DNA from: an uncultured Spirochaetaceae bacterium
GTDB taxonomy: Bacteria > Spirochaetota > Spirochaetia > Treponematales > Treponemataceae
NCBI GenBank assembly: GCA_902785455.1
Contig: CACZYY010000003.1
Span: 21,270 to 85,269 of the forward strand
Length of the DNA stretch: 64,000 bases
Reading direction: 5' to 3'
Part shown: positions 8,281-16,678 of the stretch, in pieces
How the letters are laid out: each line of letters opens with the position of its first letter
Position numbering within the stretch: position 1 is the first letter of the stretch
Translations under genes and position numbers: made by a program
Notes under the pieces: generated by a model
What the model was told of the DNA's origin: nothing
The model's input: the letters and a program-made list of their open reading frames with translations, nothing else
Database searches by the model: none

Positions 8281-10152
8281 ATGAAAAAAATTCTCACTAT
8301 TTGCAGTTCATTGCTTATTTTACTTTTTTCATGTAACAAATATCCCGAAATGACACTCTCTGAAATTGAGGCCGCTCGTGCTGCGGGTGCGAATGAGCTT
8401 GTCGAAAAAACTGTCTCCAAGCCGAATACAACCAATAAATTTGTTGCGGGAAAAGCTGGCGGCACCTGGAATGATTCGATTATGGGCGATCCCAAAAGCT
8501 TTAACCTGCTCGTCGCCGAAAAGGACGGAACGACAGCAAGCGTAATGGCTCCGCTTGTTCAGTATCTTGCGGATTATGACATAATCGAGCGAAAATGGAA
8601 GCCTTTTCTGGCTGATTTTGAGATTAAAATCGATGAGGAGCACGATAAGCTTGATTTGATTTACACTCTCCGCGATGATATTTACTGGTCTTTTTATGAT
8701 AACGCCAAGCCGCGGGTCAAAATTACCAGTGATGATGTTGTTTTCTGGTACAATGAGATTCAGGGTGATGAAGAATGTGGCTCTTCTGCTTACAACTCGC
8801 AGTTTATGCCGATGGATGACGGAACGAGCGCGCCAATAACAATCGAAAAAATTGACGAGAGACGTTTTGTCTTTCATTTCCCGAAGATTATCGCTGAACC
8901 GGTTTTGAGCACGAACATGAGTTTCGGCCCGGCATTTTTGTACAGGGCGGCCAAAGAAAAGGGCGGGGCGGCTGCTGTAAAAAATCTTTTCACAGTGGCA
9001 AGCGATCCAAAGACAATTCCAAGCTGCGGTCCATATTTTTTGACAGAATACACGCCCGGACAGAGGCTTTTGTACAAGCGCAATCCAGATTATTGGAAAA
9101 AGGACGAGAATGGTGAGAGTCATTATTATCCAGAAGAGCAGATTGTGCAGATTATTGGCGACCAGAATACTTCTTTCCTTCTATTTAAACAAGGAAAATT
9201 GGAGAGCTTTACACCAAGTCCGGAACAGCTTGAAGAAGTCGTAAAAAATGCCAATTGTACGCTTAACCTTGACAGCACTCCGATTGCAGAAAAAGCTTCC
9301 GAAAAATCAGGCTACACAGTTTTCAATGCGGATGGCTCTATGAACGCTTCTTTCTGGAGTTTCAATCAGAATCCCAAAAACAAAAACGAGCCTTTTTACG
9401 AATGGTTCACTAAAAAAGAATTCCGGCAGGCGATGAGCTGCCTTTTGAACCGCGAGCGAATTATTCAGCAGACTTACCGCGGGCTTGGGGAGCCGACATA
9501 TTCTTTCTTCCCGGCCGTAAACAAATATTACGATGAAAATATAATCCTTCAATATCGTTACAGTCATGCCCATGCCCAGAAACTTCTGTCTGAAGCGGGC
9601 TTTTCAAAACATGATGATGGATTTTTGTACGATGAAAAAGGCAGGCGTGTTGAATTTGATTTGACTTATACGGCAAGCGCGGCGATTTTTTCTGACATAG
9701 CACAGATTATCACTGATGAGTGCAAAAAAGAAGGAATCACAATTACGGCGCGCCCGACTGACTTCCAGAAACTTGTTGATCAGCTTATGTCGAGCTACGA
9801 CTGGCAGACAATCATGATTGGATTTGGCGGCGGTTCGATTTTCCCGACCCAGGGAAGCAATGTATGGGTGAGCGACGGAAACCTGCATTTATGGAATCCG
9901 CTTCAAAAATCTCCTGCCACTGAATGGGAAGCTCGCGTTGATGAGCTTTATCATACGGCAAAGTGCATAGTCGATTATGAGAAAGCCAAGCCTTATTGGG
10001 ACGAATATCAGAAAATCTTTTTGGAGCAATGCCCGATTGTCTATCTGATTCGTTCACGCTCATTCTTCGCACTCCAGAACCGCTGGGATATGACCAATTT
10101 TTATTACGACAATCTTAACGGTGCTGAGACGACATATCTTTTCTTGAAATGA
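8281..10152 (+). CDS. Peptide ABC transporter substrate-binding lipoprotein (SBP_bac_5 family, OppA/DppA-like)
   Basis: A 623-residue predicted lipoprotein with a signal peptide ending LLFSC (Cys18). The body matches family 5 solute-binding proteins: GGTWNDSIMGDPKSFNLL near the N-terminus, LRDDIYWSF, VKITSDDVVFWYNEI, and FRQAMSCLLNRERI in the C-terminal lobe. It would capture peptides outside the inner membrane for the permease genes downstream. The ATG at 8281 gives the lipobox; an upstream extension to 8215 would spoil the signal peptide. No Shine-Dalgarno; a promoter lies six bases away. A plsC gene interrupts the usual order before the first permease. Confidence 0.9.
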   Translation: MKKILTICSSLLILLFSCNKYPEMTLSEIEAARAAGANELVEKTVSKPNTTNKFVAGKAGGTWNDSIMGDPKSFNLLVAEKDGTTASVMAPLVQYLADYDIIERKWKPFLADFEIKIDEEHDKLDLIYTLRDDIYWSFYDNAKPRVKITSDDVVFWYNEIQGDEECGSSAYNSQFMPMDDGTSAPITIEKIDERRFVFHFPKIIAEPVLSTNMSFGPAFLYRAAKEKGGAAAVKNLFTVASDPKTIPSCGPYFLTEYTPGQRLLYKRNPDYWKKDENGESHYYPEEQIVQIIGDQNTSFLLFKQGKLESFTPSPEQLEEVVKNANCTLNLDSTPIAEKASEKSGYTVFNADGSMNASFWSFNQNPKNKNEPFYEWFTKKEFRQAMSCLLNRERIIQQTYRGLGEPTYSFFPAVNKYYDENIILQYRYSHAHAQKLLSEAGFSKHDDGFLYDEKGRRVEFDLTYTASAAIFSDIAQIITDECKKEGITITARPTDFQKLVDQLMSSYDWQTIMIGFGGGSIFPTQGSNVWVSDGNLHLWNPLQKSPATEWEARVDELYHTAKCIVDYEKAKPYWDEYQKIFLEQCPIVYLIRSRSFFALQNRWDMTNFYYDNLNGAETTYLFLK

Positions 10153-10211
10153 GGAATTAGGGAAATGCTGATTAACACTTGAAGCGATAAATCAGCAATT
10201 GAAATCTTGTA

Positions 10212-10240
10212 ATGACAAATTTTCGTTAGTGGGGTAAAAT
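10212..10240 (+). promoter_or_regulatory. Promoter of plsC
   Basis: ATGACA (10212-10217), 17-base spacer, TAAAAT (10235-10240), then exactly six bases to the ATG at 10247. It predicts a leaderless mRNA. Confidence 0.65.
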
Positions 10241-10246
10241 AAATCT

Positions 10247-10990
10247 ATGTTTACGACAATTATTTCTTTTATTCGAGTCGCATTATATATGCTCTCAAAA
10301 AATAGTTCTCGTCGTCTTGCACTCAAATATGACAAGGCTGGCGACATTGAAAACCGTGATAAAGTTGTTTTTGGCATCGTTCCCAAGTGGGCAAGGTTCG
10401 TCTTTACAAAGGTCACAAAGTCCACTGTTGAAGTTATCGGCGAAGATAAAATCCCCAAAGACCGCGCCGTTGTCTTTATTGGCAATCATCAGGGCAACAT
10501 GGACATTCCGCTTTTGTTCGGCTTCATCAATAAGCCCATGACATTCGTTGCAAAAGCCGAGCTTGGCAAAATTCCTCTCCTTTCTGACTGGATGAAGCTT
10601 CTTCAGTGTACATTTATCGAGCGAAAAAGCCCGCGCAAGTCGATTCAGGCTATTCACGATGCAGCCGAGGGAGTCAAAAAAGGCTATTCTCAGGTAATTT
10701 TCCCGGAAGGCACCCGTAGCAAGGGAGGACCGCATCACGAATTCAAGGCCGGGAGCTTCAAACTTGCTTTCATGTCGGGCGCACCGATTGTTCCTGTCAC
10801 AATTGACGGCACCTGGCGAATTTACGAAGGGCAAAAAAAGATTGTAAAAGGCAATCACGTAAAGCTTATTATCCACGACCCAATCGAAACTGCAGGGCTT
10901 TCCAAAGAAGAGCAGTCAAAAATTCCTGCAATGGTCGAGCAAATTGTATGCAAACCGCTGAATGAATCAGGAATTAGCAATGAGCAATGA
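10247..10990 (+). CDS. plsC: 1-acyl-sn-glycerol-3-phosphate acyltransferase
   Basis: PlsC adds the second acyl chain to lysophosphatidic acid in phospholipid synthesis at the inner membrane. The catalytic HX4D motif is NHQGNMD (His81, Asp86), and the glycerol-phosphate site FPEGTRSKGG lies near residue 155. Its 247 residues are normal for the family. An N-terminal hydrophobic segment precedes the domain. It overlaps the downstream permease start by 11 bp. A lipid enzyme inside a peptide-transport operon is odd and may only share transcription. Confidence 0.92.
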   Translation: MFTTIISFIRVALYMLSKNSSRRLALKYDKAGDIENRDKVVFGIVPKWARFVFTKVTKSTVEVIGEDKIPKDRAVVFIGNHQGNMDIPLLFGFINKPMTFVAKAELGKIPLLSDWMKLLQCTFIERKSPRKSIQAIHDAAEGVKKGYSQVIFPEGTRSKGGPHHEFKAGSFKLAFMSGAPIVPVTIDGTWRIYEGQKKIVKGNHVKLIIHDPIETAGLSKEEQSKIPAMVEQIVCKPLNESGISNEQ

Positions 10991-12131
10991 GCAGTTGGGC
11001 TGTACAGAAGATGCCCACATGGAGGTGGGCAAAAGCAAGTTGACCGCAAGAATTTTTAGACCGTTTTACGGGCTAAAAATTCTTGTCAGGACATGGAGGT
11101 CCAAATTTCCTCTGGCTTCATTCATTACCTCTCGAATCATGACTATGCTTGTGATTCTTTTTATTCTTGGATGGGCTTTGTTTGCTCTTATGGCACTTGC
11201 TCCGGGCGACATTGTTGACCAGATGATGCAGCAGCAGCTTATGAGCCAGACTGAGAGCAAGGGCGGTTCTGAGCGCGACAATGTTTTTAGCGAAGAACAG
11301 CTTGCAAAAATGCGTGCAGAGATGGGGCTGGACAAGCCCTTTACGGTTCAGTATTTCCGCTGGCTTGAACGTGTCATTGTTCATCATGATTTGGGCGTTT
11401 CCCTAATTTCAAAAGCACCTGTTTCCTTCCTTATAAAAAGCCGAATTGTCAATTCTCTGGTTCTTAATTTAATTTCTCTTGTCTTTATCACGATATTTTC
11501 TTTTCTGCTCGGCGTTTATTTTTCGAGCAAGGCCGGAACCCGCACGGATTTGGCGGCCACATTTTTCGCCTTGTTCTTTCATGCGTTCCCCGGAATCCTT
11601 CTTTTGATTCTCCTGCAGCTTTTTGCCTCAGTTTCGGGGCTTTTCCCGGTCACGGCTTACCCGGATTTTCCAATCGGCGAAGCTCCTGTAAAATTTGTTT
11701 TCAGCTACACATATCACATTTTTCTTCCGTTGTTTGCTTCTTTTCTCGGTGGAATCGGCGGCACAATGCGCATGATTCGCTCGACGATGCTTGATCAGAT
11801 GGGAATGCCTTACATCATGGCACTCCGCGCGCGTGGAATCAGTGAGCGGCGCGTTTATCTCAATCATGCATTCCGCAATACGCTCAATCCTTACATCACC
11901 GGAAGCGCGAATCTTCTGGCAAGCCTTTTTTCTGGCAGTCTCGTGCTTGAAATCATTTTCTCGTATCCTGGAATCGGCCGTCTCATGTACGATGCCGTAA
12001 TGCAGCAGGATGTAAATTTAGTTCTTGCAAATAATATGTTCATTTCCGCGCTCGTTCTTTTGGGAATGACAATCAGCGATATTCTTCTTGCGATTGTGGA
12101 CCCACGCATTCGCTACGGAAAGGAAGGATAA
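10980..12131 (+). CDS. Peptide ABC transporter permease (DppB/OppB family) with an unusual N-terminal extension
   Basis: The core is a typical first permease subunit: a membrane segment followed by LAPGDIVDQMM, an EEQLAKMRAEMGLDKPFTVQYF loop, and the EAA region RARGISERRVYLNHAFRNTL with FSYPGIGRL. The start at 10980 has AGGA seven bases upstream and overlaps plsC. The first ~50 residues (to about 11120) have no family counterpart. They are encoded by a three-hairpin palindromic repeat (11013-11102) that resembles an intergenic repeat at 53197-53301. An alternative in-frame ATG at 11019 lies inside this repeat. The protein should pair with the OppC-type product encoded next, but that gene is frameshifted. 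Confidence 0.85.
   Translation: MSNEQLGCTEDAHMEVGKSKLTARIFRPFYGLKILVRTWRSKFPLASFITSRIMTMLVILFILGWALFALMALAPGDIVDQMMQQQLMSQTESKGGSERDNVFSEEQLAKMRAEMGLDKPFTVQYFRWLERVIVHHDLGVSLISKAPVSFLIKSRIVNSLVLNLISLVFITIFSFLLGVYFSSKAGTRTDLAATFFALFFHAFPGILLLILLQLFASVSGLFPVTAYPDFPIGEAPVKFVFSYTYHIFLPLFASFLGGIGGTMRMIRSTMLDQMGMPYIMALRARGISERRVYLNHAFRNTLNPYITGSANLLASLFSGSLVLEIIFSYPGIGRLMYDAVMQQDVNLVLANNMFISALVLLGMTISDILLAIVDPRIRYGKEG
11013..11102 (+). repeat. ATGGAG-loop repeat (family E), copy inside the DppB/OppB-type coding region
   Basis: Three hairpins: GCCCAC-ATGGAG-GTGGGC (11013-11030), CAAGAATTTTTAG (11047-11059) with its exact complement (11073-11085), and GGAC-ATGGAG-GTCC (11089-11102). The same order with the same first loop occurs between genes at 53197-53301. 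Here it is translated as part of the permease N-terminus. Confidence 0.7.
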
Positions 12132-12132
12132 T

Positions 12133-12450
12133 ATGAAGAGATTGTTCCAGTATCTAAAAACCCGGCCTCTCGCAATTATCTCTGTCGCAGTTCTTGCGAT
12201 TCTCTATCTTTTTATGATTGCGGCCCCTTTTATCTCTCCTTACAGCCCAACTCGTATTTTTGAGGAAGACACATTCCATCCTTCAAACATAGAGCTTACT
12301 TCGCGCGGAATTGTCGCACGGGAATACCGCGTTTTGAATCCGATTACCTGGCGTTATGCGAAAGTGCGTGGCGAAGAGTTCCATCACAAAATCAGTTTTT
12401 TTGTAAAAGGCGAGGCGAAGAGTTCCATCACAAAATCAGTTTTTTTGTAA
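12133..12450 (+). pseudogene. OppC/DppC-type permease, N-terminal fragment (frameshifted)
   Basis: The gene starts at 12133 just after the OppB-type gene and encodes one membrane segment (LAIISVAVLAILYLFMIAAP) plus the expected periplasmic region. It then reaches a perfect 44-bp tandem duplication (12370-12457). Because 44 is not a multiple of three, the second copy is read out of frame and the frame closes at 12450 after GEAKSSITKSVFL. Removing one copy restores a continuous frame into the rest of the permease (VKGEEYKIFGLIPSHRHLFG). This may be a real knock-out, a reversible switch, or an assembly or sequencing error. Confidence 0.85.
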
Positions 12451-12457
12451 AAGGCGA
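12370..12457 (+). repeat. Perfect 44-bp tandem duplication inside the OppC-type gene
   Basis: Copies 12370-12413 and 12414-12457 are identical base for base, starting GGCGAAGAGTTCC and ending AAAAGGCGA, each with a run of seven T. Identity suggests a recent event. The frame offset it produces is exactly the one between the two halves of the permease gene. Confidence 0.95.
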
Positions 12458-12590
12458 AGAATACAAGATTTTCGGACTGATTCCAAGCCACCGCCATCTT
12501 TTTGGCACAACCCCCGATCCAAAAACCGGCGAAATTTACCCGGTTTTCCTTTTCGGTTCGGATAATCTTGGCCGAGACCTTTTTTCACGC

Positions 12591-14333
12591 ATGGTTTATG
12601 GAAGCCGAATTTCGCTTACGATTGGTTTTGTTGCGAGCGCAATTTCTCTTGTGCTTGCGATTCTGCTCGGTGGTTTGGCCGGCTATTACGGTGGCAAAAC
12701 TGACTGGCTCGTTATGCGTTTTTCCGAATTTTTTATGCTGATTCCTGGTCTTTACCTGATTTTGTTCCTTCGTTCCCTTCTCAACAGCAAGATGGACTCT
12801 GGCACAAGCTACATGATAATCACCGTGATTCTTTCGCTTGTCGGCTGGCCTGGCAGCGCGCGCACGTTGCGTGGTATGGTTCACTCAATCAAGCGTGAGG
12901 AATTTGTTATGGACGCAGGTTTGGAGGGTGTTCCGAGCACGGTGATAATTTTCTTCCATATAATTCCGCAAATTACGAGTCTTTTGATTGTCTCGACCAC
13001 TCTTGCGATTCCGGGCTTTATCATGAGCGAGACCACGCTTTCATACCTTGGGCTTGGAATTGCCGACCCTGCCGTAAGCTGGGGAAGCCTTATCAACAGG
13101 GACATTTCCACGCTCTCAAATCTCAAGAATTTTCCGTGGCTTCTGACTCCTGTCTGGCTTTTGCTTGCCGTCACTCTGGCCTTTAACTTCCTGGGCGATG
13201 CACTCCGCGACTATTTTGACCCGTATCATGTCGTGTTCAAAACTTGGAAGAAAAAGGGTGCTACCGCTGACAAGCAGCGGTCGGGCTTTCCGAGGTTCCG
13301 TGCTAACCGCACTCCATTGCTACTGTCGCAGGCTCCTTCCGCAACGGCTGCCGCCGCCACTCCAATCCCTAGCACATTCCTTTCCGTTGAAAATCTCCGT
13401 GTATCATTCACCGTGTTGCGCGGTTCAAGTCATACTGTAATCCAGTCGGTTCGTGGCGTGTCATTCAGCATGGACCGTGGTGAGATTTTGGGAATCGTTG
13501 GCGAAAGTGGCAGCGGAAAGTCTGTCACGACTACGTCGATTCCGGCCCTGCATCCTTCTAATGCTACGGTCGAAGGAAAAATCTTCTTTGACGGCGTGGA
13601 ACTCACTTCGCTTTCACAAAAAGAAATGCGCGCTTACCGCGGCAAAAAAATCGGCCTCATTTTTCAGGAGCCGGGGCGAAGTTTTGATCCGCTGCAGAAC
13701 ATCGGTTCGGTCTTTTTTGAAACCTTCCGTAACTCATACCCTGAAATCACAAGACCCGAAGCCGATAAAAAAACAATTGAGCTTTTGGACGAAGTGGGGC
13801 TTCCGGATCCTCAAAGCCGACTCAAAAACTTTCCGCACCAGTTTAGTGGCGGTCAGCTTCAGAGAATTTCTATCGCGCTTTCGCTTGCACAGGGCTGCGA
13901 GCTTTTGATTGCCGATGAGCCTACGACTGCCCTCGATGTTACGATTCAGGCTCAGATTGTGGGCTTGCTCGCAAATCTTCGTAAAAACCGGAAACTTTCT
14001 ATTATATTCATCAGCCACAATATTGATTTGGTTGCAAGTCTTTGTGACAACATCATCGTAATGTACGGCGGCTTGATTATGGAAAAGGGCACGAGTGACC
14101 ACATCATGAATCACGCGCGTCATCCTTATACACAGGCACTTTTGGCTTCAAGCCCGCGCTTTGGCACGCACTACACAACAGAGCGGCTGGTTTCAATTCC
14201 AGGCCGCGTAACAGACCCTGCTAATCCGCAGCCGGGCTGTCCGTTTGCCCCGCGATGCCAGTACGCCAAAGATGAATGTAAAGAGAGTCAAACTGATTGT
14301 TATATCGCAGGAGATAAATCATGCAAAAATTAG
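12591..14333 (+). CDS. OppC-type permease (C-terminal part) fused in frame to OppD-type ATPase
   Basis: The first ~215 residues are the membrane half of an OppC/DppC permease (EAA loop MDAGLEGVPSTVIIFFHIIPQ; end FLGDALRDYFDPYH). After KTWKKKGATAD comes a ~40-residue stretch encoded by a palindromic repeat (13258-13375), and then a full OppD-type ATPase: Walker A GESGSGKS, signature FSGGQLQRISIA, LLIADEPTTALDV, and a C-terminal oligopeptide-ABC tail with CPFAPRCQYA and later Cys. Stand-alone permease and ATPase genes are usual, so the repeat appears to have replaced the stop/start junction. ATG 12591 is only the first Met after the upstream frameshift and has no Shine-Dalgarno; the natural start is 12133. 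Confidence 0.8.
   Translation: MVYGSRISLTIGFVASAISLVLAILLGGLAGYYGGKTDWLVMRFSEFFMLIPGLYLILFLRSLLNSKMDSGTSYMIITVILSLVGWPGSARTLRGMVHSIKREEFVMDAGLEGVPSTVIIFFHIIPQITSLLIVSTTLAIPGFIMSETTLSYLGLGIADPAVSWGSLINRDISTLSNLKNFPWLLTPVWLLLAVTLAFNFLGDALRDYFDPYHVVFKTWKKKGATADKQRSGFPRFRANRTPLLLSQAPSATAAAATPIPSTFLSVENLRVSFTVLRGSSHTVIQSVRGVSFSMDRGEILGIVGESGSGKSVTTTSIPALHPSNATVEGKIFFDGVELTSLSQKEMRAYRGKKIGLIFQEPGRSFDPLQNIGSVFFETFRNSYPEITRPEADKKTIELLDEVGLPDPQSRLKNFPHQFSGGQLQRISIALSLAQGCELLIADEPTTALDVTIQAQIVGLLANLRKNRKLSIIFISHNIDLVASLCDNIIVMYGGLIMEKGTSDHIMNHARHPYTQALLASSPRFGTHYTTERLVSIPGRVTDPANPQPGCPFAPRCQYAKDECKESQTDCYIAGDKSCKN
13258..13375 (-). repeat. Palindromic repeat family B, in-frame coding copy (permease-ATPase junction)
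   Basis: Read on the minus strand it starts GTGCTAGGGATTGGAG and ends TAGCAC; these ends pair. Internal hairpins include CGGC-ggca-GCCG, GTGC-GGTTA-GCAC and CCGCTG-cttgt-CAGCGG. It matches 28825-28927 and the intergenic copies at 47620-47747 and 51921-51985. The plus-strand translation contains SGFPRFRANRTPL. Confidence 0.85.
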
Positions 14334-15412
14334 GCATCATCGCACTTGAATCTGCCCGGAACGCAGGTGAAAAAATTGACGAGATTCTTTCTGGCTGGAG
14401 GCATGGCGAGCATTTTTTAATACCTAGTTCATGCCCTCGGTTTGGAAGCGGCGAGGCAAAAGGCCTTGTCAAGGAATCTGTTCGAGACCGCGATATTTAT
14501 ATTCTTGTCGATGTTTGTAATCCTTCCGTCACTTACAAAATGGACGGATATATAAACCGGATGTCTCCCGATGATCATTTTCAGGATTTAAAGCGAGTGA
14601 TTGCGGCTTGCAACGGAAAGGCCGGGCGGATCACTGTGATTATGCCATTTTTGTACGAGAGCCGTCAGCATCGCAGAACAGGTCGTGAGTCTTTGGACTG
14701 CGCGATGATGCTCCGCGAACTTGAAAACATGGGTGTTCACGATATTATTACTTTTGATGCCCATGATCCGAGGGTTCAGAATTCGATTCCGTTCAGCGGT
14801 TTTGAAGATGTTTCTCCTGCCTTGCAGTTTACACAGGCTCTCTTGGCTGAGTACGAGGATTTGAAGCTGGACAGCGAGCACATGATGTTCATTTCACCGG
14901 ATGAGGGTGCTACTCAGCGTGTTGTTTTTATGGCTTCGATTTTTGGCGTGAATATCGGAATGTTCTATAAACGCCGGGATTACAGCCGGATTGTTGACGG
15001 CATGAACCCGATTATCGCACATGATTTTTGTGGCGAATCTGTTAAAGGCAAGGACGTGATTGTCGTTGACGATATGATTTCTTCGGGTGGAAGCATGATT
15101 GATGTTGCCAGACAGCTCAAAGACCGTGGGGCTGCCCGCGTGTTTATGTTCGCGACATTTGGCCTTTTCACTAACGGGCTAGAAAAATTTGACGAAGCTT
15201 ATTCTGCGGGCATTTTTGACCGCGTTTTCACCACAAATCTTGTTCATCAGAAGCCTGAGCTTTTGGAACGTCCGTGGTATTTTTCTGTCGGCATGAACCG
15301 ATATGTGGCCGCAATTATCGACACTCTCAACAAGGGTGAGTCAATGAGTGAGCTAATAAAACCTGCTGAGCGGATGAAAGAAATGGTCGAGCTTTACAAA
15401 GGAAAAGTTTAA
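14321..15412 (+). CDS. prs: Ribose-phosphate pyrophosphokinase (PRPP synthetase family)
   Basis: PRPP synthetase transfers pyrophosphate from ATP to ribose 5-phosphate for nucleotide, His and Trp synthesis. The PRPP loop is clear (VIVVDDMISSGGSMIDVA), and PFLYESRQHRRTGRESLD corresponds to the ATP-binding flexible loop. At 363 residues it is longer than the usual ~315, and several motifs are divergent (for example DEGATQRV), so it belongs to a variant branch. GGAG lies before the ATG, which overlaps the ATPase stop by 13 bp. Its link to peptide transport is unclear. Confidence 0.85.
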   Translation: MQKLGIIALESARNAGEKIDEILSGWRHGEHFLIPSSCPRFGSGEAKGLVKESVRDRDIYILVDVCNPSVTYKMDGYINRMSPDDHFQDLKRVIAACNGKAGRITVIMPFLYESRQHRRTGRESLDCAMMLRELENMGVHDIITFDAHDPRVQNSIPFSGFEDVSPALQFTQALLAEYEDLKLDSEHMMFISPDEGATQRVVFMASIFGVNIGMFYKRRDYSRIVDGMNPIIAHDFCGESVKGKDVIVVDDMISSGGSMIDVARQLKDRGAARVFMFATFGLFTNGLEKFDEAYSAGIFDRVFTTNLVHQKPELLERPWYFSVGMNRYVAAIIDTLNKGESMSELIKPAERMKEMVELYKGKV

Positions 15413-15435
15413 GTGGAGCAGCCGGCCCGCAGGTT

Positions 15436-16575
15436 TTACTCTCCAATCACTATGCTTACAAGGGTCTGGTTACAGTTAAAGCGGCCGAACTGCTCGCCGT
15501 AACTTGAAAAACCGCAGTATTTCGGAAAATAGCGGTCGAACCTTTCCAGGACATCTTTGACCAGAGACTTTTGATTGAAGTAAATCGTGCGCAGGATGCA
15601 GTTTACAAGAATTACGGCACTTGGCTTGGGGATATTTTCGCTGATTGATTTGCAGGTTTCTTCTGCTATTTTTGCTATTTCCCCTTCTTTTAAAAGCTCA
15701 ACAAATGCACCTGAAGAGACCTTACAGTACATGTTCATTGTGCCGTCTTCGTTAAAGCCAGCGATTGAGGAAATGTACATGTCACCATAGAGTCTCCGGC
15801 CAAACGGGTAGACCAGCTGGGCATTATTTACTTCGTTTTCGCTGATTTCAAGGAGTTCTGCATAGCGTTTTAGAGGAACTTCGCCGTCAATGCTTATGAT
15901 TTTGCGGGTATGGATGTCAGCTTCGGTGATTTTCATGAGTTTTCCGATTGGCGTGAAGAGATTTTCCTTTCGAATGTCGAATTTACACTGAGTACGTACA
16001 AAAAGAATTACGGCTCCCTCTGTTGTAACAGTGCCGTTGTATGAGACATAGGTTTTTTTGAACTGTAAATCGTCTCCGGCACTTCCGCCCGCAAGAATGA
16101 AGTCTTCGTTTTTGATGATTGCGTAAAAGAGTGCCGTTAAAGTTTCTTCTGCGTTGCAAAGACCGTTTACAAAAGTTAGGGCAAAGGCGTCTTTGTGGCA
16201 GTCTGAAGAGCCGGGATTTATGCCGATTTTGTGGGCTGCATCTTCAACGGTTTTTACGCCGAAAATATTGAATTTTTCTACATTATTTATGAGTACGCCA
16301 GAAACCCAGGTCCGGCTGCAGGAAAGGGCAGTAACTACAATCGTGTGTTGAACAAAACCATCGCCATTAATGATTTCACCGGAAGTAGAGCAGCCGATAA
16401 CCTCTGAGTTAGGATACCGCTCCTTGAGCCTGGAAGACAATTCTTGAAAATCATAATTCACAGATGCAAAGAAAATGATTGCGATATATGAATCAGCCAG
16501 AGGAAGTTTAGAGCAAATTTCGTCTACCGCATTGGGCAAAATGGGATTATAGGTTATAGCAATATCCTGTTTCAT
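15436..16575 (-). CDS. FIST N/C domain sensory protein
   Basis: About 380 residues with an N-terminal FIST domain (SSRLKERYPNSEVIGCSTSGEI, FILAGGSAGDD) and a FIST_C region ending YCGFSSYGEQFG. FIST domains are small-ligand sensory modules, often tied to MCPs, kinases or cyclases; this one stands alone next to a chemosensory operon transcribed the other way. I chose the ATG at 16575 over an upstream TTG (16611) because a TTGCAT-17-TAAAAT promoter ends seven bases before it. It might supply a ligand-bound signal to the chemosensory array, but that is inference. Confidence 0.85.
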   Translation of the reverse strand: MKQDIAITYNPILPNAVDEICSKLPLADSYIAIIFFASVNYDFQELSSRLKERYPNSEVIGCSTSGEIINGDGFVQHTIVVTALSCSRTWVSGVLINNVEKFNIFGVKTVEDAAHKIGINPGSSDCHKDAFALTFVNGLCNAEETLTALFYAIIKNEDFILAGGSAGDDLQFKKTYVSYNGTVTTEGAVILFVRTQCKFDIRKENLFTPIGKLMKITEADIHTRKIISIDGEVPLKRYAELLEISENEVNNAQLVYPFGRRLYGDMYISSIAGFNEDGTMNMYCKVSSGAFVELLKEGEIAKIAEETCKSISENIPKPSAVILVNCILRTIYFNQKSLVKDVLERFDRYFPKYCGFSSYGEQFGRFNCNQTLVSIVIGE

Positions 16576-16582
16576 AGACTTA

Positions 16583-16611
16583 ATTTTAACTGTAAAACTC
16601 GGATAATGCAA
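16583..16611 (-). promoter_or_regulatory. Promoter of the FIST gene
   Basis: Minus strand: TTGCAT (16606-16611), 17-base spacer, TAAAAT (16583-16588), seven bases to the ATG. No Shine-Dalgarno, so a leaderless start is likely. Confidence 0.65.
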
Positions 16612-16642
16612 ATCTTTATTAAATATTTCTTAAAAAAACTTC

Positions 16643-16670
16643 TTGATTTTTCCTTAAAATGAGTGATAAT
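16643..16670 (+). promoter_or_regulatory. Probable promoter of the chemosensory operon
   Basis: TTGATT (16643-16648), 16-base spacer, GATAAT (16665-16670), eight bases to the ATG at 16679. It lies back to back with the FIST promoter. Confidence 0.5.
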
Positions 16671-16678
16671 TATACAAT

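Noticed and set aside
8329-9123. 264-residue minus-strand frame inside the peptide-binding protein gene
   Set aside because: Entirely antisense to a clear SBP_bac_5 gene; composition is what a complementary frame would give.
12591-12600. ATG 12591 as the true start of a separate permease-ATPase gene
   Set aside because: It falls in the middle of the permease domain and has no ribosome-binding site; the upstream frame joins it when the 44-bp duplication is removed.
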